A stretch of DNA of 64,000 nucleotides, from the NCBI GenBank assembly GCA_039029315.1, contig JBCCGK010000062.1, forward strand, positions 5,269 to 69,268. Direction: 5' to 3'. Source of the DNA: JBCCCJ01 sp039029315 (GTDB taxonomy: Bacteria > Bacteroidota > Bacteroidia > J057). Below the pieces are notes generated by a model that did not search any database, was not told the origin of the DNA, and saw only the letters and a program-made list of their open reading frames with translations. Below are positions 8,829 to 17,765 of the stretch, piece after piece; within the stretch, counting starts at the first letter, position 1; every line of letters starts with the position of its first letter. Made by a program: the position numbers and the translations under genes.

Positions 8829-9170
8829 AATCTGATGAAGAGAACCAACTATTTTTGCTCACAAAGCGTAAGGATTTTGACGTTCACGTCCAAATCTTAG
8901 CATCTTGGAATGAGCAAAACCATTCAGGAAGAATAAAGGAGAAATAAGCACGCATCTTTCCAGGCCTTTTTTTATTTTGAGGGGATTGAAAGCTTCGGCC
9001 CTGTTTTTGATTGGGAAAATGACGAGAAGAGTATTTCTTCGTCTGAAATTAATGGAAGCATCTAAAAAACTAGAAATCGAGAAAGATGGAAAAAGATTAT
9101 TGTTCATTCTGCGCAATGATCCGAGAAAACCGACGTTAGTTAAGTGAAATGCCTTCATTTCAATTGTTAT
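8829..9170. other. Gap between folB and tRNA-Cys promoter
   Basis: About 340 bp without a confident gene. A 42-codon frame at 9019-9147 (plus strand) is described separately. A second short frame (about 8870-8950) gives a plausible-looking peptide with DFDVHVQILASWNE but has no start codon and ends within 30 residues. The region may contain decayed coding sequence. Confidence 0.4.
9019..9147 (+). CDS. Possible 42-residue basic small protein
   Basis: An ATG-started frame encoding a strongly basic, amphipathic peptide (MTRRVFLRLKLMEASKKLEI, then GKRLLFILRNDPRKPTLVK). The composition looks protein-like, but no family is recognised and there is no clear ribosome binding site. It ends 24 bp before the tRNA-Cys promoter. 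It could equally be the tail of a decayed gene, because the same frame stays open upstream for about 20 codons. Confidence 0.2.
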   Translation: MTRRVFLRLKLMEASKKLEIEKDGKRLLFILRNDPRKPTLVK

Positions 9171-9200
9171 TTGATATACAGAAATTTATCAGTACTTTTG
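9171..9200 (+). promoter_or_regulatory. Promoter of tRNA-Cys (Bacteroidota type)
   Basis: TTG at 9171-9173, a 19-bp spacer, then TACTTTTG at 9193-9200. This matches the -33/-7 consensus TTG-N19-21-TAnnTTTG of the Bacteroidota primary sigma factor. Transcription should begin near 9207, about 22 bp before the mature tRNA. Confidence 0.7.
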
Positions 9201-9228
9201 TCGCCTGTTCAAATGGCTTGTCCATTAT

Positions 9229-9299
9229 GGCGACGTGGCCGAGTGGCTAGGCAGAGGTCTGCAAAACCTCCTACAGCGGTTCGATTCCGCTCGTCGCCT
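9229..9299 (+). tRNA. tRNA-Cys (anticodon GCA)
   Basis: The full cloverleaf can be folded by eye: acceptor GGCGACG/CGTCGCC, D-stem GCC/GGC, anticodon stem GAGGT/ACCTC around loop CTGCAAA (GCA at 9261-9263), a 4-nt variable loop, and T-arm AGCGG-TTCGATT-CCGCT. The discriminator base is T, as expected for tRNA-Cys. CCA is not encoded. Confidence 0.97.
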
Positions 9300-9836
9300 C
9301 TCCGGTAGTAAGCGTGCTTTTGAGAAATAATCTTCTCAATTTCACAAACTTTCTCTTTTCACACTTGTCGTTCCAGCCTCCAATTACTACCGTTCAAATA
9401 CTCATTTCGACTATTCCCAAAAGGATACTTGGTCATACAGGAGAATTCCAATTTACTTTACAGTGAGACACCATCACAAATGTTGATGAGTTTGAAGAGA
9501 AGAGATGGCAGTCCACCTACCTGACGATCTTACATTTGTTCTTTTTTTAGTGGGCTCTAACGAGTGTAGTCAAAGTAAATGATTGGAATTGAGGAGAAGA
9601 AAGCTTGATTATTGAATACCTTGATGAAGCGCGTTTTTTTTTTGCAGCAAATACTAACATGCTGTATAATCAAGTGCTGATATTTTATAGTTTTGATAAA
9701 ATTTTATGCGAATGCACATTTTTTATACAAAAACACAAGTGTTATAAATAATAATTTACGTGGATTTTATATCCACCAGTTCTTCTTTGTTTATCCCCCA
9801 ACAATGACCAAAAGTAAACTAACCGGAAGGAAGTAT
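9300..9836. other. Long non-coding leader upstream of the OmpA-family gene
   Basis: About 540 bp of AT-rich DNA with no convincing coding frame. A TACATTTG box occurs at 9531-9538, without a good TTG partner. An in-frame extension of the OmpA gene begins at 9693, but it lacks a signal peptide and is unlikely to be translated. The true promoter is not assigned. Confidence 0.5.
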
Positions 9837-11600
9837 ATGAAAACAGTAAAACATCTCCTTTTGCTGATGTTCCTTAGCTCTATGATTTTAGGATATTCTC
9901 AGGATGAAGACAAATACAAGAATATCCGAAAAAGAGATCAAGATCAAAAAGATCAGTTTGATGATGGTGACTATCTCTTTCCTCCCCAGCCGCGGAACAA
10001 CTGGTCCGTGGGTATCAAAGGAGGCCTGGCTTATGTAGCGGGAGATGTCAAAGCCCAACCAGGAGCAGGATTTGCCCTGGATGTTCGCAAAGCCCTAGGC
10101 CACGTATTCTCCTTCCGACTTCAGGGAGGTGTTGGTCGTACCTATGGCCAAAACTACGAGCAAACACATGGCTATCGGAACAAAGACACCAATCCATGGA
10201 ACGTTAACTACTACCCAAATGGGGTAAACCAATTGAATGGAGGTGATCAACCACCGCAAGTCTTCTATAACTATCGAATGCAGTATGGTGACCTCGCCCT
10301 TCAAGGGGTTGTCAACCTGAACAACATCAACTTCTACAAGGAGCAGTCTCAGTGGAACATTTATGCTGCTGCAGGGGTAGGATTGATGGGATATAGCGTA
10401 AAAGTGGACGCACTCGATGCCAACGGTGCTCCTTATTCACACTTCGATGAAGTGGCCGCACAACTCCTCAATGATCAAACCACTCCTGGTATTGATGGTA
10501 GAAAGGTCCGACTGGATATGCTCAAGCAGAATCAGGATGGTATATATGAATCCGCAGGTGAAGGACACTTGAATGAAACTGGTATTCAGGTAAGTGGAGA
10601 CAACTACGTCATCAACCCCATGGTAACTGGTGCTATTGGTCTTCGATACCGCCTCGGACGTAGAGTAGAACTGGAACTGGAACACCGAATTGCCTGGGCA
10701 AATGATGACCTTCTCGATGGACAAAGATGGCAAGAAGGCGGTGGCGGACCAGACTGGGCTGCTGATCAGACTTCCCTGACAAGAGACTTTGACAGTTACA
10801 ACCATACAACACTCGGCCTACACTTCCGAATCGGCCCAGGTGAAGAATCCCTCTGGTGGAGCAACCCACTGACCGAAGTATATAGCAGTGCACAAGAAGC
10901 CCGGGAAATCGTCAAGAAATTGACTGATGATACTGACAATGACGGTGTACCTGATCTGTATGACAAGGAGCCAGATACTCCCGAAGGTGTACCTGTAGAT
11001 GGTCAAGGCCAGACACTGGACAGCGACAATGATGGATACCCAGATACAGAAGATGACCAGCCATTCACCCCGAAAGGATGCGACGTTGACAATCATGGTG
11101 TAGCTCTGGATGCAGATGATGATGGTGTACCCGACTGTTTTGACAAAGAGCCCAACTCTCCTCCCGGCATGTACTATGATGCCAAAGGAGTAGCGATCCA
11201 AATCACCAACAATGGTGGGGGCGACGTCAAAATCCCATGTCTCCTTCCTGTCATCCACTTTGAACTGGACAAAGATGCGATCAAGCCTGAATTCTACCCA
11301 GAATTATACTATATCGCTCAGGTGATGCAAAATGATCCTTCTCTTCAGGTACGTGCAACAGGACATACCGACGTGCGCAACACAGATGCTTATAACGAAG
11401 ATCTGTCCCGCCGACGAGTTTCAAACGCAGTTGACTTTCTCGTAAATACATACGGCATTGACCGCAATCGATTCATCACAGGATTCGAAGGTGAATCAAA
11501 CAATCGAATCAAAAACCTTCCTGACAACCACTCCAACAGAAAGTTGGAACCCCTTCACTATGTCAATCGTCGGGTTGAGTTTGAGTGCATCGAGAATTAG
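9837..11600 (+). CDS. OmpA-family outer membrane protein with calcium-binding TSP3 repeats
   Basis: A 587-residue protein starting at ATG 9837, chosen because AGGAAG lies just upstream and a signal peptide follows (MKTVKHLLLLMFLSSMILGY). Residues about 50-370 are rich in aromatic and glycine residues and alternate as in an outer membrane beta-barrel. Next come thrombospondin type 3 repeats with Asp-rich calcium loops (DTDNDGVPD, DSDNDGYPD, DADDDGVPD). The C-terminal 120 residues form an OmpA peptidoglycan-binding domain (ATGHTDVRNTDAYNEDLSRR). It probably anchors the outer membrane to the cell wall. Monocistronic: a terminator follows at 11631. Confidence 0.92.
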   Translation: MKTVKHLLLLMFLSSMILGYSQDEDKYKNIRKRDQDQKDQFDDGDYLFPPQPRNNWSVGIKGGLAYVAGDVKAQPGAGFALDVRKALGHVFSFRLQGGVGRTYGQNYEQTHGYRNKDTNPWNVNYYPNGVNQLNGGDQPPQVFYNYRMQYGDLALQGVVNLNNINFYKEQSQWNIYAAAGVGLMGYSVKVDALDANGAPYSHFDEVAAQLLNDQTTPGIDGRKVRLDMLKQNQDGIYESAGEGHLNETGIQVSGDNYVINPMVTGAIGLRYRLGRRVELELEHRIAWANDDLLDGQRWQEGGGGPDWAADQTSLTRDFDSYNHTTLGLHFRIGPGEESLWWSNPLTEVYSSAQEAREIVKKLTDDTDNDGVPDLYDKEPDTPEGVPVDGQGQTLDSDNDGYPDTEDDQPFTPKGCDVDNHGVALDADDDGVPDCFDKEPNSPPGMYYDAKGVAIQITNNGGGDVKIPCLLPVIHFELDKDAIKPEFYPELYYIAQVMQNDPSLQVRATGHTDVRNTDAYNEDLSRRRVSNAVDFLVNTYGIDRNRFITGFEGESNNRIKNLPDNHSNRKLEPLHYVNRRVEFECIEN

Positions 11601-11630
11601 GAAAAGCTGATTTCATCACTTTTCTTCCAA

Positions 11631-11667
11631 CAAACAGGCAGGCTTTTCGGCTTGCCTGTTTGCATTT
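11631..11667 (+). terminator. Intrinsic terminator after the OmpA-family gene
   Basis: CAAACAGGCA pairs with TTGCCTGTTTG around a small TTTTCGG-containing loop and is followed by a T-rich stretch. It lies 31 bp after the stop codon. Confidence 0.75.
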
Positions 11668-11678
11668 TATGGAGGGGC

Positions 11679-11710
11679 TTTGATCTTTGAAAAGGAACTT
11701 TGTACCTTTC
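11679..11710 (+). promoter_or_regulatory. Promoter of the lipid kinase operon
   Basis: TTTG at 11679-11682, a 20-bp spacer, then TACCTTTC at 11703-11710: one base off the TAnnTTTG consensus. It sits right after the terminator and about 40 bp before the start codon at 11751. Confidence 0.55.
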
Positions 11711-11750
11711 TCCTTCAACTACCGTCAACTGTTCACCCTCAACCATCCTT

Positions 11751-12656
11751 ATGAGCTCCCTCTTCCTGATCAATCCTGCTTCGGGGCGCAAACAGAATGC
11801 CGCTGCTACCCAAGCCTTGATTGAGGACGTTTATGCCAAGGAAAAACAGGAGGTTCATACACAATTCATTGACTTTGAGACCCTCGATCAGACGCTGGAT
11901 CAAGCGATCGAACAAGGCATACAGAACATCTACGCCGTAGGGGGAGACGGAACGGTCAATGCTGTAGGAACAAGACTGATCCATAAGCCTGTCAATTTTG
12001 GGGTAATCCCCAAGGGATCTGGCAATGGATATGCCCGAAATATTGGCTTTTCGATTCGGACAAAGCTCGCAATCACACAATCCCTCTCTGCTCAGGTGAT
12101 CAAAGTGGATACAGGGGAATTTTCCGGGATTCCATTTCTCAATGTGGCTGGCATTGGATTAGATGCAGAGGTTGCTTATCAGTTCTCTCTGGGTGACAAA
12201 AGAGGATTTGTCCCCTATGTCAAGCGGTCCGCTGAAGGACTAATTGCCATGGAAACAGAAGATTATGTCTTGGAATTAGACGGGAAGCGGTATGAATTCT
12301 CCGAAATTCTCGGAATTGTGGTAGCAAACGGCACCCAATGGGGCTACGATGTCAAGATTTCTACCAATGCCCGACTCACAGATGGTCTCTTTGATGTGCT
12401 AGTTGTCAAAAAATTTCCCATCCTGAAGGCAGGTTTGATGGTCAAAAAACTCTTTAGTGGGAAGTTTCAGAATTCCAGGTATGTAGAGGAATTCCAGGCA
12501 AAAAAGCTTACCATCAGACGCAAAATGAGTGGAGCTGCACAAGTGGATGGAGAGCCTATACAGGTGGGTGATGAGATCGGCGTTTGCCTGCGCCCCCAAT
12601 CCTTGAATTTGCTGCTACCGGGAACCCTGACTCCCGAAAAAATCCAATCGATTTAA
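11751..12656 (+). CDS. Diacylglycerol/lipid kinase (YegS/BmrU type)
   Basis: A 301-residue cytosolic or membrane-associated kinase. It shows the catalytic-domain motifs of the diacylglycerol kinase/NAD kinase fold: LINPASGRK at the N-terminus, VGGDGTVNAVG around residue 65 and IPKGSGNGYARN around residue 88. The C-terminal beta-sandwich ends in AAQVDGEPIQ, typical of YegS-like lipid kinases. Substrates in the family include diacylglycerol, phosphatidylglycerol and sphingoid bases; none can be assigned here. ATG 11751 is chosen because homology begins at SSLFLINP. The permease gene follows with no gap. Confidence 0.92.
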   Translation: MSSLFLINPASGRKQNAAATQALIEDVYAKEKQEVHTQFIDFETLDQTLDQAIEQGIQNIYAVGGDGTVNAVGTRLIHKPVNFGVIPKGSGNGYARNIGFSIRTKLAITQSLSAQVIKVDTGEFSGIPFLNVAGIGLDAEVAYQFSLGDKRGFVPYVKRSAEGLIAMETEDYVLELDGKRYEFSEILGIVVANGTQWGYDVKISTNARLTDGLFDVLVVKKFPILKAGLMVKKLFSGKFQNSRYVEEFQAKKLTIRRKMSGAAQVDGEPIQVGDEIGVCLRPQSLNLLLPGTLTPEKIQSI

Positions 12657-12659
12657 GTG

Positions 12660-13718
12660 ATGAAACAGTTCAGCATATTTCTTCTTCGACGGCTTTGGCA
12701 GGGAGTATGGGTATTGTGGGGCATTGTGAGTTTGTTGTTTGTGATCTTTTATGCTTTGGGAGATCCGACCGATTATCTGGTGGAAGACAATGCCGATGAA
12801 GCAACCAAAGCTGCCATTCGAGCCAAATATGGATTGGATCAACCTCTGTTCGTTCAATACCTCACCTATCTCAATGATCTTTCTCCCATCGGGATGCTAG
12901 CAATTGAAGAACAAGCAGAAGTCGCACACCTTTCCCTTTTTTCGGGTTCTCAAACAGTTTTTGCTATCAAAACACCTCAACTGGGTAGGTCCTATCAAAC
13001 AGGAGGGCAGGTTGGCCCGATGGTCAGCAGTCGTCTGGAAGGTACTCTGATCCTGGCCACGGCTGCAATCCTGTTTGCAGCAATATTGGGGATCAGTTTG
13101 GGAGCAATCGCAGCCCTGAGACAGGGGACGGCTATTGACAAGCTGATCTTGTCCACTTCCGTCCTTGGAATCTCTGCTCCTTCCTTTTTTATGGGCGTAT
13201 TGATTGCCTGGTTGTTTGCCGTCTTTTTGGGTGATTGGACGGGTTTGAATGTCAGCGGCTATATGTTTGAGGAGAATTTGTTCTCAGAGGGAAGACATGT
13301 TGTCCTCAAGAACCTGTTTTTACCAGCCTTCGCTTTAGGCATCAGACCTCTTGCAGTATTCATTCAGCTTACGCGAAGTAGTATGATAGATGTTCTGGGA
13401 GAAGAGTATGTCCGGACCGGAAAAGCCAAAGGACTCAACGGATACAACCTCCTTCTCAAGCATGTCCTTCGAAATGCACTCAACCCAGTCCTGACCTCTA
13501 TCACAGGTTGGTTGGCCTCCTTGTTGGCTGGCGCATTCTTTATCGAATATATCTTCAACTGGCAGGGAATCGGCAAGTTGACCATTGATGCCCTTAATAC
13601 CAATGATTTTCCGGTGATCATTGCTTGTGCCCTGTTTGTAGGGCTGATTTTCGTATTCGTCAGTATTCTCACAGACATCGCCTACACCTTTCTTGATCCC
13701 AGAGTAAAGTTGGCCTGA
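12660..13718 (+). CDS. ABC transporter permease, dipeptide/oligopeptide (OppB/DppB) type
   Basis: A 352-residue integral membrane protein. An N-terminal transmembrane helix (LLRRLWQGVWVLWGIVSLLFVIFYALGD region) is followed by a periplasmic segment of about 85 residues and then five more helices. The EAA-loop motif EEYVRTGKAKGLN and the ending FLDPRVKLA identify the OppB/DppB family of peptide or nickel importers. The stop of the upstream kinase is followed by GTG ATG; ATG 12660 is used, GTG 12657 being the alternative. No second permease, ATPase or binding protein is adjacent, so its partners must be encoded elsewhere. Confidence 0.9.
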   Translation: MKQFSIFLLRRLWQGVWVLWGIVSLLFVIFYALGDPTDYLVEDNADEATKAAIRAKYGLDQPLFVQYLTYLNDLSPIGMLAIEEQAEVAHLSLFSGSQTVFAIKTPQLGRSYQTGGQVGPMVSSRLEGTLILATAAILFAAILGISLGAIAALRQGTAIDKLILSTSVLGISAPSFFMGVLIAWLFAVFLGDWTGLNVSGYMFEENLFSEGRHVVLKNLFLPAFALGIRPLAVFIQLTRSSMIDVLGEEYVRTGKAKGLNGYNLLLKHVLRNALNPVLTSITGWLASLLAGAFFIEYIFNWQGIGKLTIDALNTNDFPVIIACALFVGLIFVFVSILTDIAYTFLDPRVKLA

Positions 13719-13837
13719 AGTCTTGCAGGTTGAGATATAGGGAAAAAGTTAGATTGTTTGCTCCCCATCTCCTACCTTTGACTTGAAAATTGTGCTAGTA
13801 CTACTCTGAATTCTGAACTCACAACTCGGTACTTCTT

Positions 13838-15418
13838 ATGACACTCACAGGCGAACAATTCATTGGCTTTGAACCCAAAGCACAAGGTCAAACCTCATTT
13901 CAGGCTGTCAATCCTGCAACAGGATTGAGCATTGCGCCCAATTTTGTCGAAGCGACATCGGAAGAGGTTCATATGGCCGTCCAAAAAGCGACTCAGGCCT
14001 TTCTTCCTTACCAACAACTCTCTTCTGAACAGCGAGCGATATTCCTCGATGCTATAGGAGAACACATTCTTGCTTTGGGGGACCAATTAATCAATCGTGC
14101 ACAGGAAGAAACTGCCCTGCCTCAGGGTCGCCTTCAGGGAGAGCGGGGACGAACCATCAATCAATTGAAATTATTTGCTGAGGTGGTCCGAGAAGGTTCA
14201 TGGGTGGATGCACGTATAGACAAGGCCAATCCAGACAGAACCCCATTTCCCAAACCAGATATCAGACAGATGTTGATTCCATTGGGTCCTGTAGCTGTCT
14301 TTGGAGCAAGTAACTTCCCCCTTGCCTTCTCTGTTGCAGGAGGCGATACAGCATCTGCCCTTGCCAGCGGATGTCCTGTTGTCATTAAGGCACATCCGGC
14401 ACATCCTGGTACTTCTGAGTTGGTCTTTCGAGCAATTCTGCAAGCAGCTGAGGCGACAGGCATGCCAGATGGTGTGGCTTCAATGGTTCAGGGCGGAAGT
14501 ATCGAAGTAGGTCAGGCACTTGTCTCACATCCAGGCATACAAGCCGTAGGATTCACTGGCTCTCTCAAAGGCGGAAGGGCCTTGTTCAATCTGGCTTCCC
14601 AGCGCCCCAACCCCATCCCTGTTTATGCCGAGATGGGCAGTACCAATCCGGTATTTTTGCTTCCAGGAGCCTTGAAAGAAAGGAGAGAGGCCCTTGCCAG
14701 CGGATTGATTCAGTCAGTTTCTTTGGGGGTTGGACAATTTTGTACCAATCCCGGAATAGTCTTTGGGGTAGAATCTGAAGAAACAAATCAGTTTTTGGCA
14801 CAAATAGAACGAGAACTCCCAAGTCTGGCCGCAGGAACCATGCTCACAGCAAATATCCACCAATCCTATGTACATGGTCTGGGAGAAGTAGCGGCTACAG
14901 AAGGGATTGACGTGCTCGCCAAAGGCAAGGACCATGCAACCCCCAACTTTGCACAAGCAGCAGTCATGCGTGCACAAATCAGCGACCTCCTGCAGCATCC
15001 AGAATTAGAGGAAGAAGTATTTGGGCCTTCTACCATATTTTTCTCCGGAAAAAACAAAACAGAATTACTCGCGGCTGCCAATAGTCTCAGTGGTCATCTG
15101 ACCGCGACCATTCATGGAACAGAAGAAGATTTGATGGACTATCAGGAGTTGATTAGCATCCTGCAACAAAAAGTCGGAAGATTGATTTTTAATGGGTTTC
15201 CTACCGGAGTAGAAGTCTGTCATAGCATGATGCACGGAGGACCATATCCAGCCACTACTGATTCCAGGAGTACATCGGTCGGCACTTTGGCCATTAAGCG
15301 ATTTGCCCGGCCATTTTGCTTTCAGGCATTTCCCGAGGCTGTTTTGCCCCCGGAATTACAAGATGCAAATCCCCGCCAGATTTGGCGCTTGGTAGACGGT
15401 ACATTTCAACAACATTGA
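13838..15418 (+). CDS. Alpha-ketoglutarate semialdehyde (2,5-dioxovalerate) dehydrogenase-like aldehyde dehydrogenase
   Basis: A 526-residue NAD(P)-dependent aldehyde dehydrogenase. It has the cofactor-binding FGASNFPLAFSVAGGDTASA and VIKAHPAHPGTS blocks, GFTGSLKGGR, and catalytic Cys302 in GVGQFCTNPG. The HPAHPGTSE and AEMGSTNPVF sequences are typical of ketoglutarate semialdehyde dehydrogenases, which finish the oxidative breakdown of pentoses, uronic acids or hydroxyproline to 2-oxoglutarate. No other gene of such a pathway is adjacent, so the substrate remains an inference. A TACCTTTG box lies at 13773. The phosphofructokinase gene follows after 12 bp. Confidence 0.88.
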   Translation: MTLTGEQFIGFEPKAQGQTSFQAVNPATGLSIAPNFVEATSEEVHMAVQKATQAFLPYQQLSSEQRAIFLDAIGEHILALGDQLINRAQEETALPQGRLQGERGRTINQLKLFAEVVREGSWVDARIDKANPDRTPFPKPDIRQMLIPLGPVAVFGASNFPLAFSVAGGDTASALASGCPVVIKAHPAHPGTSELVFRAILQAAEATGMPDGVASMVQGGSIEVGQALVSHPGIQAVGFTGSLKGGRALFNLASQRPNPIPVYAEMGSTNPVFLLPGALKERREALASGLIQSVSLGVGQFCTNPGIVFGVESEETNQFLAQIERELPSLAAGTMLTANIHQSYVHGLGEVAATEGIDVLAKGKDHATPNFAQAAVMRAQISDLLQHPELEEEVFGPSTIFFSGKNKTELLAAANSLSGHLTATIHGTEEDLMDYQELISILQQKVGRLIFNGFPTGVEVCHSMMHGGPYPATTDSRSTSVGTLAIKRFARPFCFQAFPEAVLPPELQDANPRQIWRLVDGTFQQH

Positions 15419-15430
15419 TTGATAGCATAG

Positions 15431-16528
15431 ATGAAAAAAAAAGTATTAGTCCTGACAGGAGGAGGAGACTGCCCCGGTCTCAATGCAGTTATCCGAGCAG
15501 TGGTCAAACGCGCCTCTCAAGAAGCAGACTGGGAGGTATGGGGAAGCATTGAAGCGTATAATGGCGTTCTTCTTGATCCACAGGAATTGGTCTTGCTTGA
15601 CGACGAAGCCGTGAGTGGCATACATTATCGAGGTGGCACCATCCTTGGTACAACGAACAAGGGAGGGCCTTTCAGCTGGCCTGTTCAGCAAACTGATGGA
15701 AGCTGGACCACACAAGATCGCTCAGATGAACTAATGGAACGGCTATATGCCCTGGGGTTTGATGCGGTGATTTCTATTGGGGGAGATGGATCTCAAAAGA
15801 TTTCTCAAAAGCTCTTCGAAAAGGGCTTGAACATCGTTGGGGTCCCCAAAACCATTGACAATGATCTGTCTGCCACCGACTACACCTTTGGATTTCAGAC
15901 TGCGGTACAAGTAGCGACCGAATCCTTTGACAAACTGGTCACGACTGCGGAAAGCCATAGTCGGGTCATCATCATGGAAGTGATGGGGAGAGATGCAGGC
16001 TGGATTGCTCTCCATACCGCTATTGCCGGAGGTGCAGAAGTCTGTCTTATTCCAGAAATCCCCTATGATATCGACAAAGTGATGGAACGCGTCAATGCTC
16101 GCTACAAAAGAAGAAGAGGGTTTGTGAACATTGTCATCTCTGAGGGAGCCAAACCCATGGATGGAGAGGTCGTCTCCACCAAAGTAGGAGAAGCTGGATA
16201 TAAGCATGCCCGTTTGGGAGGGATTTGTTATCGACTCAAGGAACAATTGATTGAAGCTGGATGTACAGCTTCTATTCGCGAAACAGTTCTGGGGCACTTG
16301 CAAAGAGGAGGAACCCCTGTCGCCTTTGATCGGATTCTGGCTTCTCAATTTGGGGTCAAAGCATTCGAGATGGTGTTGGAAGGCAAATTTGGACGCATGG
16401 CTTCTTACAAAGGACATCGCATCATAGATGTCTCCTTGTTGGAGGCAACACAATCATATAACTTTATTCAAACCGATTCTTTCCTTGTTGAAACCGCAAG
16501 AGGATTGGGCATTTGTTTGGGAGACTGA
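15431..16528 (+). CDS. pfkA: 6-phosphofructokinase (mixed-type, group III-like)
   Basis: Phosphorylates fructose 6-phosphate in glycolysis. Motifs include TGGGDCPGLNAVIR at the N-terminus, IGGDGSQK around residue 119, PKTIDND around 140, and MEVMGRDAGWIA. The two residues that separate phosphate donors are Gly120 (the ATP-type residue, E. coli position 104) and Lys140 (position 124, where the ATP type has Gly and the PPi type Lys). This Gly/Lys combination is known from group III enzymes, including ATP-dependent actinobacterial ones, so ATP use is likelier than pyrophosphate but not certain. Length of 365 residues is normal. It lies 12 bp after the aldehyde dehydrogenase. Confidence 0.93.
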   Translation: MKKKVLVLTGGGDCPGLNAVIRAVVKRASQEADWEVWGSIEAYNGVLLDPQELVLLDDEAVSGIHYRGGTILGTTNKGGPFSWPVQQTDGSWTTQDRSDELMERLYALGFDAVISIGGDGSQKISQKLFEKGLNIVGVPKTIDNDLSATDYTFGFQTAVQVATESFDKLVTTAESHSRVIIMEVMGRDAGWIALHTAIAGGAEVCLIPEIPYDIDKVMERVNARYKRRRGFVNIVISEGAKPMDGEVVSTKVGEAGYKHARLGGICYRLKEQLIEAGCTASIRETVLGHLQRGGTPVAFDRILASQFGVKAFEMVLEGKFGRMASYKGHRIIDVSLLEATQSYNFIQTDSFLVETARGLGICLGD

Positions 16529-16582
16529 CAGGTGTGGCGGGGAAAGATGTTCATATCATTCAAAAAAAACAATCATTGTATC

Positions 16583-17764
16583 ATGAGAGAAGCTGTAATT
16601 GTATCTACTGCACGCACGCCCATTGGAAAGGCCTATAGAGGGGCATTCAATAACACCAGTGGACCTAGTATGGCAGGTCATGCCATCAGTGAGGCCGTGC
16701 AGCGTGCTGGAATTGAAGGAGCAGAAGTAGAGGACGTTATCCTTGGTTGTGCCATGGGACAGGGCACGACTGGCGGAAACATTGGCCGCCAAAGTCTGTT
16801 ACGCGCTGGCCTTCCGGTAACGGTCAGTGGAATGACCATTGATCGTCAGTGTTCATCAGGTATGATGGCGATTGCAACAGCCGCCAAGCAGATCATGCAT
16901 GACGGCATGAACATTGCCATTGGTGGAGGTCTGGAATCGATCTCACTTGTTCAGAACGAGCATTTCAATACATACAGGGCTAAGGATGAAGAATTGATCA
17001 AGATGCATCCTCATGCGTATATGAGTATGCTTCATACAGCAGAAGTAGTTGCCAAGCGCTACAACATCAGCAGAGAACAGATGGATGAGTATGGACTACA
17101 AAGTCAACAACGCACTGCCGCTGCCCAGGAAGCAGGAAAGTATGCCAACGAAATTGTCTCTATGCCCAGCGTCAAAGGGGTTATGGATCGCGAGACAAAA
17201 GAAATCAGCTTTCATGATGTTGTGCTTGAAAAAGATGAAGGCAATCGTCCGGGCACAACTGCGGAAGGTCTTGCAGGCCTTCGCACGGTATTCGAAGGAG
17301 GAAACATTACTGCTGGCAATGCCAGTCAATTGTCTGACGGTGCCTCTGCCTGTGTCCTGATGGAATCCAAAGTCGCTGAACAAAAAGGTCTGGAGCCTCT
17401 CGGAATCTATCGCGGAATTGCTGTAGCAGGTTGCGAACCTGACGAAATGGGCATCGGGCCTGTATTCGCAGTGCCCAAACTCCTCAAGCAACACGGCCTG
17501 CGCATGGATGATATCGATCTGTGGGAACTCAATGAAGCTTTTGCTGTGCAAGTGATCTATTGTCGGGATCAGCTGGGAATTCCCAATGAACGCCTCAATG
17601 TCAATGGCGGGGCGATCTCCATCGGACACCCCTATGGAATGACGGGGTCTCGCATGGTTGGGCACGCGCTCCTGGAAGGAAAACGTCGCGCTGCCAAATA
17701 TGTCGTCTGTACCATGTGTGTTGGGGGCGGAATGGGTGCTGCGGGCTTGTTTGAGGTGGTATAA
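16583..17764 (+). CDS. Thiolase (acetyl-CoA C-acyltransferase)
   Basis: A 393-residue thiolase. Catalytic Cys90 is in DRQCSSGMMA. The conserved blocks NEAFAVQ, NVNGGAISIGHPYGMTGSRM and CVGGGMGAAGLFE carry the other active-site residues. It either cleaves 3-ketoacyl-CoA in beta-oxidation or joins two acetyl-CoA units; sequence alone does not separate these. The start at ATG 16583 places the family's usual EAVIVSTARTPIGK at the N-terminus; an upstream in-frame start at 16532 would add a non-conserved lysine-rich tail. It converges with the broken DinB gene one base away. Confidence 0.93.
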   Translation: MREAVIVSTARTPIGKAYRGAFNNTSGPSMAGHAISEAVQRAGIEGAEVEDVILGCAMGQGTTGGNIGRQSLLRAGLPVTVSGMTIDRQCSSGMMAIATAAKQIMHDGMNIAIGGGLESISLVQNEHFNTYRAKDEELIKMHPHAYMSMLHTAEVVAKRYNISREQMDEYGLQSQQRTAAAQEAGKYANEIVSMPSVKGVMDRETKEISFHDVVLEKDEGNRPGTTAEGLAGLRTVFEGGNITAGNASQLSDGASACVLMESKVAEQKGLEPLGIYRGIAVAGCEPDEMGIGPVFAVPKLLKQHGLRMDDIDLWELNEAFAVQVIYCRDQLGIPNERLNVNGGAISIGHPYGMTGSRMVGHALLEGKRRAAKYVVCTMCVGGGMGAAGLFEVV

Positions 17765-17765
17765 C

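Noticed and set aside
8859..9158. A 99-codon minus-strand frame between folB and tRNA-Cys
   Set aside because: Its translation is low in complexity of family-like motifs and it lies opposite the more protein-like 9019-9147 frame; no start context or neighbour supports it.
9632..9671. E. coli-like promoter TTGCAG-N18-TATAAT upstream of the OmpA-family gene
   Set aside because: Bacteroidota primary sigma factors do not use this pattern; no TAnnTTTG box is correctly spaced with it.
9693..9836. An N-terminal extension of the OmpA-family protein
   Set aside because: The extension would bury the signal peptide; ATG 9837 has AGGAAG upstream and a normal signal sequence directly after it.
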